Assembly (NCBI GenBank): GCA_025331435.1
Contig: JAIWNI010000015.1
Span: 1-64,000, forward strand
Direction: 5' to 3'
Length of the DNA: 64,000 nucleotides
Source of the DNA: Choanephora cucurbitarum
Lineage: Eukaryota; Mucoromycota; Mucoromycetes; Mucorales; Choanephoraceae
Shown: piece after piece, positions 12,042 through 22,697 of the stretch
How the letters are laid out: every line of letters begins with the position of its first letter
Numbering within the stretch: the stretch's first letter is position 1
Program-made: the position numbers and the translations under genes
Notes under the pieces: model-generated
What the model saw: only the letters and a program-made list of their open reading frames with translations
The model's database searches: none
What the model was told of the DNA's origin: nothing

Positions 12042-14259
12042 CTATTGTAGTTCTTCAGGAGGCTGTATCGAGTAAGCAAAAACATGCACTACCTGCAGCT
12101 GAGGCTTCTTGTGCTGGGCAACTGCTGTTTGACAAGCACAATCCTGATTACGCAGTTTTTGTTTATGCAACATTCGACTAGGTGACTTGGCAGGGATATG
12201 TAGTGGCGGAGAACGACGAGTAGGTGTAGAAGGAGGTTTGGGTTGCTTATCGACCGGCGATGGAACAACAAGAACCTCTTCGTCTTTAATGGATATAAGC
12301 TTGTTGTTTTCAGCATTATTATTGATAGCATTATTGTTGGGTTCATGTTGGTTGCGAAGGTTGGCCCATACCTTGCTTGCCTCCATAGTGCCTTTCATCT
12401 CTAGAGCACCTTCATGAAAAGAAGGGGGTCTTGAGCCCATAGAGGCACGTTTGAGTACCATACTAGACGGGCGTTCGATCTGAGTCGTCTTGGATGGCCG
12501 CATGTCCAAAACAACATTTTCTGGAGCAGGCACACCTCTTCGACTGTAGATCCTGCCTGAGCCGGTTCTGTTAGGCGAATGTTGAGGTGCAGATGAGGAC
12601 AGTCGAGATAGGTTGTTTTCTTCAATCAATGGTATAGATTTAGCTAAAGGTCGGCCTATGCTTTTGTCTTCAAGTTGTATTGGGCGTCTCGTTCGCTGCG
12701 AGGGCCGAGCAGATAAACTAGAAGAGGGTACAATAGATGGACTAACACTCAAGCTATCGACTGAATAATTTAGATCGTATGTCTTGTCACGACTTGTACG
12801 GTGAGGTGACGAACATGACCTCAAAAAAGAGGAAGGCACAGAAGAAGTCGAGCCGTTGCTTTTGGTAGTATCTGTTCTTTGCAAACCAATTTTATCATCT
12901 GAAGGTGACAAACAGTGTTTTGCTGCTAATGACGTAGCTGATCCATTCTTGACTTCAATAGACTTTAAGCGAGTTGGCGTCAATGAAACACGCTTTGTAC
13001 TGTTCGATCTCAAAAGCTCTTCAAAGTCAGATTCAGTCGAAAAGCAAGGCGAAGTTGGTGATATAATAGATGATGACTTTGATTTCTTTGAAAATATGTG
13101 TGAAATGGAACCACGCTTATCTTTTGAAGTATCTATATTACTGAATAGCTTGAATCGGCTTTTACTCCCAGTTGACTTGACAGTTGTGCTACTCATCACA
13201 GAAACCGGGCGAGCAGGGAGACTATCGGTTGATCGCATGGAAGAATCAGAGGATATGGTTTGTAGATCTCTCTCTCCAGTAGGCATTTGATTTACTTCAC
13301 CTAAATTAAAGATTTTTAAGTAGTCCACTCTTTAAAAAAAAATTGCTTGGAGAGAAAACCCCTCCTTCATCTTCTACTTACAGCTCGAAAAGCTCTTGTA
13401 TCCTTTGGGTAGTATAGGGCTAGCTAAAGGTGATGGTAAAGGTGCTACATATTGCATACCTACTCTTTTCTAAGAGATTTCAATTTGAGAGAAAGAGAAA
13501 ATTGCATATAATCAGAAAAGGAGTTTTAGAACAGAAGTAAATACGTACCTCTAGTTTTTCTTTCAGAGACATGCGTGCAAATAAAGAGCCTGTTTGAGGA
13601 TCATCCAACAGAGCACACAGTACCTCCTTAACCCGAATGTTTTCAATGTCTGATTGATCTGCAGCCAAACCAATTGAATGAAGAACATGTTCAGCAAGAT
13701 GCTCAATAACAGCAGTGATGAATACAATAACAATTGATGTAATGACAATTGAATTTGTCTTGGAAGGGTAATCAGACATAGTTTTTGTATATGTTGAATT
13801 TCTGACATTTTCGAAAGCCAGAGTACAATATCTGGAACAAGCCTCCTGTGTTAAAGTAACTGCCTGATTGACAGGAAAAAATCCATCATTATCTAGAAGA
13901 CGCATTTTTTCGTACAAGACCAAATCATGCTGTTTTGATTCAATAGCCTGTTTTAATTCTACTTCAGCCTCTGCAAGTGCATTTTTACCAAGTGAGTCCG
14001 ACAAAAGGTGTGTAACTGCTGTCTTCAAACAAACGAGATCGAGCGAAGAAGCCGAGATGAGCAGGTAAGACAGAAACTCATCAATAAACATGTTGATCGC
14101 TTGAAGTGCGTCGCTCGAGATATGTAGAGGACCCACATCGGCTATAATAGTGTGGGCAGCTCTTTGGCAGACGTACGAGCCTATATATAGATGAATAAAG
14201 TAAATTACACAAAGAAGCAATAATATCTTGACCCTAGGTATAATCTCACCTTTTGACAT
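12042..14259 (-). CDS. conserved fungal-type protein with helical N-terminus and disordered Ser-rich C-terminus
   Basis: I do not recognise a named family. Four exons (14250-14259, 13545-14180, 13382-13459, 12042-13300) sum to 660 residues in one frame. Residues 1-215 form an ordered, mostly helical domain with ADVGPLHISSDALQAIN, FIDEFLSYLL and IEHLAEHVLHSIGLAA; the helix pattern resembles a histone-fold-like arrangement, which is only an impression. Residues 240-660 are low complexity, rich in Ser, Pro, Arg and Lys, with many SP, TP and RxxS sites, so probably a phosphorylated scaffold. Exon 3 links the halves through YVAPLPSPLASP. The boundary of exons 2 and 3 uses a weaker GTATTT donor, chosen because it keeps the frame. 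Confidence 0.65.
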
Positions 14260-14583
14260 GGCTTTAAACACAAATGAATGATAGATTTAGACAGGTATAA
14301 AGAACTAAAAAAAAGCGGGGGATATATACAATGAATGTGCAGTTAAGGAAAGGAACAAAGAAAAAGCAAAAGAAAAAAAAACAAAGAAAGGAAAAGAGAG
14401 AGAGAGAGGGGAGAGAAGTTGTACGTATAACTAAAAAAAGAAAGACATTATAGATTTTTTCGTTTCTTTAACGCATATGAAGGATATTTCCTATTACAAG
14501 TCATTTGAATAGGTTGTTTGAATCGATTCCCACTACAGATTGCAAAGTGTTATTTCCTTTTTAGTTTAATTAATATAGAAACA
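14260..14583. other. intergenic spacer with polypurine tract
   Basis: Positions 14344-14412 are almost pure A/G on the + strand, that is, a CT-rich leader for the minus-strand gene ending at 14259. No gene seen. Confidence 0.5.
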
Positions 14584-15029
14584 ATGGACCGGCTCGATAC
14601 CATAATAGGCTCTGATAAAAGAACTAATCCAATTAAATTGAGTGAAATGGCAGCTATTTTTGAATTGAGGTACACATAGTGACTGTATAAAACTTTAAAA
14701 GCATATCCGATAGCAAATTAGGCGCTAAGCATTGGATTTTGCGGGCTTACAAAAATAAAATAAAACAATGCGTGTAAATCGATTCAGGATTCACTCCCCC
14801 CATCTAAATCCAAAACCAGTCCATGCACTCGTTACTAGGGGGGGGGGGGGAGGAGGATCATATTGCTACTTCTACTGGCTGTTCATGTTAATGGCGATCA
14901 TAAAAAGAGTACTAAAAAATGTCTAATGCAACAGTAAAATGGATAGTCAAACGTCAGAATTCCAGTTGGATATGTCTATAGTTAGATTATTGATTGCTCT
15001 AATATCAGCAAGCCGGTGGTGTTGAAGAC
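14584..15029 (+). CDS. possible small multi-exon gene, unknown function
   Basis: Not recognised. An ATG at 14584 opens MDRLDTIIGSDKRTNPIKLS, runs to a GTACAC donor, resumes after a TAG acceptor with KLGAKHWILRAYKNKIKQC, and, after a further GTAAAT...TAG intron crossing the poly-G tract, continues as EFQLDMSIVRLLIALISASR to a TGA. The three pieces fit in one frame and total about 74 residues. The protein-like composition is the main evidence; no homologue is recalled, and decay of a larger gene is equally possible. Confidence 0.25.
14837..14851. repeat. poly-G homopolymer tract
   Basis: A run of at least 12 consecutive G on the + strand in an AT-rich spacer. A similar G-rich run lies at about 46682-46694 and a C run at about 36305-36315. 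Confidence 0.9.
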
Positions 15030-15800
15030 AAAGTTCCTCAAGATGCCTAACAATTATGCGTAGGATGATCTCATATCTGATAGAACGTTATCATTAGTTG
15101 AATTACTATATTTGTAGCGTAGCGATGCTTGCGTTGCAATTTTAGCCTCTCTCTCTCTTAATGTCATCGTTATTTAGCAAAGTGTTCATCAAAGAAGGCT
15201 TTTTGGTTGTCGTTGATATTATGGTAGATAAGCTGATGCAACTAATCTTAAAGACATACTGATACAAAGCTTTAATGATGTTTGTCAATAAATTCAAAGC
15301 TTTTTCACACACGCACACGCACACACACACACAGACACACACACACACACTCTCACTCTCACTCTCACTCTCTCTCTCTCTATAGGTAGGTTTTAATTCT
15401 TTGGGGCCTGATTCAAAAGTACTATCTTGAATCATGAATCAATGATGCGATATTGAGAACTATATCCTGACATTTAAGTGAAGACGAGTGAAAGGGGTAA
15501 ATTGTTGGCACTTTGATCCAGATTACACACTCATGTAACTGTCGACCGCCCAAAAGTGAGAAAGAGATTTATGTACCTTTATTACTTCTGTTAAAACTTC
15601 TTTATTAAGAGTAAACAACAAGATCACTCTATTTCTTAATGATGATAGAGAATAACTAATAAATAAACAAAGCAATATCAAGTTCAATTAGACAAACTAA
15701 CAGAATGTGTCTCAGAAAAGGGCCTTTAGTTGATTTGATTTCTTAAGTATTTAGCTGGGGAAGGGGGATTGAATACAAAATATGAGCAATGCTCAAATCT
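15030..15800. other. gene-poor spacer
   Basis: No gene I can support. It contains the compound microsatellite listed separately. A minus-strand open stretch across the microsatellite is produced mainly by the repeat. Confidence 0.5.
15306..15382. repeat. compound CA / CT microsatellite
   Basis: About 45 bases of CA repeats with single G interruptions run directly into about 30 bases of CT repeats (first as TCTCAC units). Likely length-polymorphic. Confidence 0.92.
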
Positions 15801-16140
15801 TCAATAGACCAATTGAGGCATCTGTTTACCAATAGCTTTCACAACTAAAGCTTCAAGGAAATTGGTAGCTTCAGCTAGTTGTAAGATACTCAAAGATATC
15901 ACCAAGCTTTCAAAGACACAAAAGCATTTGTTGTTCAGTTTGAATACCGCGAAATCCAATATAAACTAAAAAAGCCAAATTCGTTACAATCGCAAAGACA
16001 GAGCATGACAACAAAGTTAAATCAAGTTGATAATTAAAACCCACTTTCTCCATGATAATTGGTCTCATATTTTCTTGAAGAAAAATACAACTAAACGAAT
16101 GGCCAATTTCTATATTCGGTTGCTTGTGGTATGACTGTGC
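15801..16140 (-). CDS. 3' exons of an unrecognised membrane-protein gene (or its remnant)
   Basis: On the minus strand an open stretch without ATG starts after a CTACTAG acceptor (exon from 16140) and reads 64 codons, including FLQENMRPIIMEKVGFNYQ and a clear TM helix (CSVFAIVTNLAFLVYIGF). An intron at 15875-15947 (GTATTC...ACTAG, with a CTTAC branch-like site) joins it to EATNFLEALVVKAIGKQMPQ and a TGA stop at 15801-15803. Reading on without splicing needs a frameshift near 15915, so either the intron is real or the gene is decayed. Further protein-like pieces occur upstream on the same strand up to about 17000, but I could not join them. Family unknown; the layout suggests the last TM helix and tail of a transporter-like protein. 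Confidence 0.4.
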
Positions 16141-19101
16141 CTAGTAGCAGCATGTTTATATGAATTCTTCAAAAAAAGTAATATAAGTAATAGTAGTATG
16201 CATGCACACATCAAAAATTGTTTGACTTATAGTTTGTCTATATAACTGTTGTTACTTTAAAGTAACGACATTAGAGTTTCTTTAAAGAGAAGAAAGTAGA
16301 AGATCATAAACAGCTTTGTAACTGTGCAAGACAAAAAAAAAGAGTTCATTGACACATTGTTGTCATTTTCTCTTGTTGCTTTGTTCATCAAGTTATTTAT
16401 ATCTTGGTGGTATGTCGTGAGGTCACATCCCTATGCATGTAGTTTTAGTACAATTTATGCATTTAATGAACGTGAGCCTAGGCAGATACTAGTTTAGGAG
16501 GCTATGTAGGTATGTGTATCTCTTCTTCTAAAGAAATAACTGACTTGTTTAGAATATTTTAGTTTTTGGTATTCACAAGTGCAATCCTTACCCGACAACT
16601 TGGTCACTTTTTTCTTCTTGATGGCAACTGCTAGTAAATTGACTTTTCTTGTCACACCTAGATCATAATAGTTGACACTTCAAAGTAGTACATGTGTTCC
16701 CAAAATTAGATAGAGCTACTTTTGTCTCTCTTTCTAGCTCCTACAGAAAAAAAGAGCCATAATGAAAGGTGCTGAATGATGTGTAGACAACAAAGTTCTT
16801 ATGGTGAAGATGAAAAGTTAAGGCAAGTGGCATAAATATTGAAGAGACTATTTCTTGATCGTGTTGCTGACTTTAATAACCCATGCAGGCCTGGATTGCT
16901 CTGAGAGATGAAAATGAAAGATTAGTATTGGAAGTGTTTTAAACTAAAATACCAACAGTCAAGATATCCATGATGTATCAGTCGAAAACAAAGACATTAT
17001 TTTTGAATATCTATGACAAAAAATATAGCCTTTGTTCTCCTTTGAAACAAAGTGTTATTATTGCACTACATCTTATTGGTATGGATAGTTGTATCCCGAT
17101 CTGATGAACGTTGTTCAGGACATAATTTATGATGGTTCGATTACTTCTCTGGTGACAATCTAAGGAACGGGCGTTCAATGTCCAGAATTGCTTCAAGAGA
17201 TTAAACAGCAGATACATATGGCAAAAGTTTACTATTTGTGAATCTTGGAAGAATCGATGTTTAAGTGATAGGAAAAAATGAGAAGCTTTATAGTGGATAG
17301 AGGTGTATGATCTTGATCTTATGAGCGATATCCCCAAAGAATAATTATGATAAGCCAAGATAAATCAAACCGTGAGCATGGATCGTGAGATAAGACAACT
17401 GCAGGCTTGATAAAGAAAGACAAAAGAAGACCTAAGAGAACTTTGCTAAGCAACTACTCTGTTTTTGAGAGCAAAGATGCACAAATCGTTTTTTTTTTGC
17501 TGTAAAAGAGAAAGGGTAGTCAGGAAGCATGCATGCCCAATCAATACAGCTTAATAACTCAACAAAAAACATCTAGAGAAATGATAGGTAGGATAATAAC
17601 AGCGAATCATTCAAGAAAATAAGAATGCTAGAAAAATTGTATTCTGTTGCAATTAACTAAAAGGGCAATCCTTTGTCGAAGGTCCAATTTATCCATTTTC
17701 AAGACATCCAAGCGAATGCGGCAGGCTTACCCAAATAACTCAATTAAAAGAAAATCCTCAACAAAGTCAGTATCTAAGTTTAGTGAAATCCAATTACCTG
17801 TTCCCGCCAAAAAAAAGTTTAGTTAAGGGTATGTAATCTCCTCAGTGGGATTTCGTATTTCACCCTTCTCTCCCTTTCCCTCTCCTTTTTTTTTATTGAA
17901 ACAGCCCGAATATTAACTTCTTTTAACAAGACCGTGTACACCTCAGATAATATTGCATCTGATTATATAAAAGTAGAAGCTTAGGTATTTTTGGACTTTC
18001 TCTAAGTACGGGAAGCTATATTACAGCATACTGGTGGAACTAAGATTTGGTTTGAATGAGTAAACTATATGTATCCGATTGTTAAGGAAGCGCAAGAGAG
18101 CTTCTGAAGACTTGTTTGTGGCCCATACTGACGAACGCCATTGTCTTGGTCACAACATATTCTTTAAGCTATTGAAGAAATTATGCGAAGGCTGGAAGTG
18201 CAGCTTCTCTAGACATGCTGGTATTTTAATCTAAACAACAGATGCATCGCTTCAAATTTCGAGAGGTCATGTAAACTGAATTGCTGAAAGGAGTAAGAAC
18301 ATTGAATCCACGAGAAAAATTGAACTAATTAGACTTTACCCTAATTGCAGAGAAACCAAAAAACTGCATTTTCTCATCATTTTAATGAATTAGTGTTAGT
18401 TTGAGGGACGGAAACAAAAAACAAGGAACAGTAAAGGATGACAAGACACTTGCTTGAGAAAATGGGAAATTTGATTTCTGCCTTGTACTACCAAAGAAAT
18501 TCGTAAGAGGCATAAAGGGTTGGTCAGGCTAAAGAAGCAATCTTCAAAGAAGTTAATACACTATCTGATTCTTATTTTAAAAGGGATGAATAAAACTGTT
18601 GAAGAAATCTTGATTTTTTAAAACCAATAAAATTAGTTCACTAGAAAAGTAAAGAGAAAAGCTTTCGATTACGCATCATTTAAAAGTAACATGTCTGACG
18701 ATTGAGCGATTAAAAAGGAGTTTGGCTGCCATTACAAAATAAAGGGATAGTTGATTATCGGTATAGTATAGCGGCTATTGTGATCTCTTTTATTTTACTT
18801 ATCATTGCTTTCCCCTAACAAATATAACCAAACAAGAAACAGATCAGAACCTCTGATTGACTGATCAGTTTTTTCGGTGTTATAAGAAGAAAAAAGACTG
18901 AAATAGCTTGACAATAGTTAAATACAACATCCATTTAATAATCAAAATGACTGGAAATTGAGTTAGTAAAGTCAATGTTCTGTTATTAACATTAAAAATA
19001 AATCAAATGGACAATCTTCAATTTTTCTTAAAATCTCTAGTTTGTTTGTTCCTCTAAATGAAACACTCGTTTGGGACACAGAGCATTTTTATTCGCTTTT
19101 T
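16141..19101. other. gene-poor spacer
   Basis: Nearly 3 kb without a defensible gene. Scattered protein-like stretches on the minus strand (about 16560-16700, 16800-16900, 17011-17358) may be exons or remnants of the gene ending at 15801. No terminal repeats, RNA gene or known transposase motif was found. Confidence 0.4.
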
Positions 19102-20621
19102 CTATCGAAGCTCTACATTGAACTCGTTCTGTACAACAGATCGCACCTTTTCTTGAATAGAATTGATCTCTTCGTTGGTGACGTTTCTGAATTGACGTTA
19201 GTTGTTTTATCTAGTTCGCTGTTTGTCTTTTGATTTACCTGTCCATTGATCTATAGTTAATTCGATAACACAAACTTCTCCTCTTTGTTTTTGGGTGTGT
19301 GAAATCATCAATCTACCGAACAAAGACATTAGCGCAAGTGTGTGCTAAAAATGTACATGTTTTCTTTTCTATTCATTTACCAAATCAACAGTTTCTACAA
19401 TATCACCTGCAGCACCACGAACCAACTCACAAAAGTCATTTTCACTCCATTGACCCTCAGGAAGCCAGAATGAAATATCCTTGATGCAAGGGGGGTATTT
19501 GGAGAAAGGAATGAATTTGTTAATCTTACCAGGTGTAAACTGCTCAATGAATCGGGGATCCTCTGACCAGAACAAACGGATATCAGGGATGCCGAATAAG
19601 ACCATAGCCAATCTCTCAAGGCCCATACCAAAAGCCCACCCAATCTGGTCATTCAAGCCAGCTTGATTCATAATCTTCTGATTTACAACACCACAACCCA
19701 GTACTTCAAGCCACTCTCCCTTATAGAAAATTTCAACTTCCCAACTAGGACTGGTGAAAGGAAAATAAGCGTCAATCCAACGGACCTTGAGGTTAGGTTC
19801 ATCAGCAAACAGGTTTCGAATCATAGCATTGATAGAGTGCTTTAAATGGGCTGAAATAAGATCAACAGATTCTGGTGAATGGCAGTCTTGGTATGGGTTT
19901 TCAGGCTTAATGAGTGTATCATCTACCAAGTCAATGTTAGATGACTTATCCTGCTTGATATGCTTCAATGCTTGATCCAGCTTAGCGAGGCTGTTGTCTA
20001 CATAAAAGAAACCTTCAATCTGATGGAAGACAGGGTAGTGCGAAGAGTCGATCTCATCACGACGGTAGACATCACCACTAATCAAGAATTTGCTTGAACC
20101 AGAGGCCAAGCCTTGTAACTGGTGAGCAGAGGTATGAGCACGAAGTACAGTCTCCTTATTAAAATAGTAGTTGTCAGACTTGGTTCGGCTAGGATGATCT
20201 GCTGGAATGTGAAGGTCGTCAAAGTTTTGCTTTGTTGTAACGATGGGATCAAAGTTATTGTATGTGTCAAAGTCTTTAAAATTTGACTCGATCAACTGGC
20301 GAATAATAGAGATGGGATTCTTAGGTTGCAAATAAAGCTTTCGGTTGATCTTGCTAAGGACAGTAGGCGAAACATTTGTCCAATCGTCTCTTGGAAGATG
20401 CTTGCCGTTTATCACAGTTTCTTTAGCATTTATCTCAAACTCTATTACAATAAAAGCATGTAGATAAGGAATCTATTGTGATCAACCAACAGCGTCCAGT
20501 TATTTTCTTTACCAGCTGAAGTAGAATAATAACAATTTCTAGATATACTCAAGAAGCCGCATGCACTATTAATATTAACGCGATGGCTTGTTTGCGCCAA
20601 TCTAAAGCTGGTTCTCAACAT
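19102..20621 (-). CDS. FARS2: mitochondrial phenylalanyl-tRNA synthetase
   Basis: Four exons (20513-20621, 19381-20441, 19239-19312, 19102-19186) give 442 residues, matching the monomeric mitochondrial enzyme. The first exon encodes an Arg/Ser-rich presequence ending YYSTSA. Class II motifs are clear: motif 2 ISGDVYRRDEIDSSHYPVFH, the Phe-binding EVEIFYKGEWLEVLGCG, and motif 3 IGWAFGMGLERLAMVLFGI. The C-terminal ferredoxin-fold anticodon-binding domain starts at FSKYPPCIKDISFWLPEG; its end is only recovered by splicing two small exons that supply HPKTKRRSLCYRINYRSMDR and the final helix. It charges mitochondrial tRNA-Phe. It lies directly downstream of mitochondrial AsnRS on the same strand. 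Confidence 0.95.
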
Positions 20622-20950
20622 ATAGACTAATTTGACAGCTAAGAAAGAAGATGAAAAAAGAGCAACAATTGTCCAGGGGGCGCATTAAATGGAAGCGGTC
20701 ACTTTTATCAGCTGCATAATTTGGAGTTTAAAAGCATATAAAGTAGATCTGTAAGTATACACATGCATACAACTCACTTGTTTATCGAGTTTTAATAGAA
20801 GGGACTTAAACAGGTATTTTTGTTTTTTGATTATCTTACTGTTCATGATGTTGTTTGAGTCATCAAATGTATGAAAGGCAATATAGAGTTAAGAAGAGTG
20901 TATAACAACTTTTTTCTTCCTTCGAAATGATATATAGTCTAACTTTTTAT
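20622..20950. other. intergenic spacer
   Basis: Contains the 5' flank of the PheRS gene and the 3' flank of AsnRS. No gene seen. Confidence 0.5.
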
Positions 20951-22471
20951 TTAATATTTGCAACTACCAAACCATCTAGGCATAGGAATAACATCACGCA
21001 CACTTTCTAATCCAGTAAGCCAAAGCAAGAGGCGTTCAAAGCCAATACCATAACCACCATGTGGAGCACTTCCGTACTTTCTTAAATCCAAATACCATTG
21101 GTAGTCCTCCATGTTCATTTTGGCATCTTTCATCTTTTGCTCCAAGATATCATACCTTTCCTCACGCAACGAGCCACCAACAAGCTCGCCGATTCCAGGA
21201 AGCAAGAGATCAAAGCATCCAACAGTTTTTCCATCTTCATTCATTCTCATATAGAATGGTTTGAGCTCAGCAGGATAGTCTGTAACAAATACAGGTCTCC
21301 CACAATGCTCTGAGGCTAAATATCGCTCATGCTCTGATTGTAAGCTAGACCCCCAATTAGTAGGGAACTTGAAGTTGTGTTTCTTTCTCTCCAAAATTTC
21401 AATTGCTTCAGTGTAAGTCATTCTAACAAAGGGCTTCTCTAAACTCGTATGCAATCGATCCAGCAAAGTCTTATCGACCCATTGATTGAAAAACGCAAGA
21501 TCTTCGCTGCAATGGTTTAGTACGTGTTGTGTTGTCTGTTGCACACTAGCTTCAGTAAATTCCAACAAAGGTGCTAAACTATCAATAAATGCCATCTCGG
21601 CTTCTAGCATCCAGAATTCTGCAAGATGTCTAGAAGTTAATGATTCTTCTGCTCTGAATACAGGGCCAAATGTATAAACCCTGGACACAGCAGAGGCAGC
21701 AATCTCAGCATGCAATTGCCCTGAAACTGTCAGATATACAGGCTTTTTGAAAAACTCTGATGGATCCTTGACGTCGATAGGAGATACCTGAAAGACCTCT
21801 CCTCCACCTTCACAATCGTGTGATGTTAAGATAGGTGTGTTGGTCAACATGAATTCTTGATCTCGGAAAAAGTCTCTTAATCCATCACTAGCAGCATTTC
21901 TTACCCTTAAGACAGCACTGCCTGTATTGCCTCGCATCCTCAAATGTCCAATGCTTCTCAAGAACTCAGTAGAGTGGCGCTTTTTCTGAAGCGGATATGT
22001 CTGAAAAAGAAGTGGTTTAGTCTTTGTCTAGTGTAGAAGGCAGGACGAATAAGCTTACACTATCACATTCTCCTAGTATTTTAACAGTCTCTACTTTCAG
22101 CTCTTTGTTTTGCTCTTTGCCTGGACTCGAGATAAGCGAGCCTTTTAGTTCAACACAGGCTCCTGTAGATAATCTATATACGTGTAAGTGTCAAGCTAAT
22201 GTATAATCTATTTTGCTGTGTACCTTTCGGCATCCTCTGTAGTTAAGATGGCTTGGATGCCCTTCAGAGTCGAGCCATCGTTAACAGTAGCAAAACTGAC
22301 TTGCTTTTGCTTTCGAACAGAACGAATCCAGCCTCTCACTGAGACATCGACATCAGCTTGGTTTAGTATAGTCTTGATCGTCTTTGCTGGAAGAATAGAC
22401 TGCTTCGATGAAGTTGCCCTAGTCGAGAAGCATGCTTTTTGTAGAAGTCGTGTGCAAGTAAAGCGATTCAT
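20951..22471 (-). CDS. NARS2: mitochondrial asparaginyl-tRNA synthetase
   Basis: Three exons (22224-22471, 22059-22173, 20951-22000) give 470 residues. The N-terminus is a mitochondrial presequence (RFTCTRLLQKACFSTR). The OB-fold anticodon-binding domain follows (VRGWIRSVRKQKQVSFATVN, CVELKGSLISSPGQ). The catalytic core shows TYPLQKKRHSTEFLRSIGHL, motif 2 with FGPVFRAEESLTSRHLAEFW, the EGGGEVFQV segment, and motif 3 GGYGIGFERLLLWLTGL. These distinguish AsnRS from the closely related AspRS, which would carry FRDED in motif 2. It charges mitochondrial tRNA-Asn and is homologous to yeast Slm5. Confidence 0.95.
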
Positions 22472-22697
22472 GTGTAATGATTCAAAACATGCAAAATCTC
22501 TAGGAGATGCAATAGTCAGGGGCGGTGCTTGTATTTTCGACTATAAAAAGCCACTTTAGCTCATTATGCAACTCAAACTTTATTTTCTCTCTTTCTCTCG
22601 CTCTTCTGTAGAGCAGATTTTCGATTAGAAAGGATTTCATACAAAACATACGTATTTGCGTATAGAAGCATGATCATAGTTGACATGAAGGACAGTG

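Noticed and set aside
15142..15435. 97-codon frame with Ser-Glu and Val-Cys repeats
   Set aside because: Generated by translating the CA/CT microsatellite.
17011..17358. 115-codon minus-strand frame in the gene desert
   Set aside because: No recognisable motif, no splice context, composition not clearly protein-like; may at most be part of the unassigned upstream region.
19042..19233. Short + strand frame with a seeming hydrophobic product
   Set aside because: It is antisense to the last two exons of mitochondrial PheRS.
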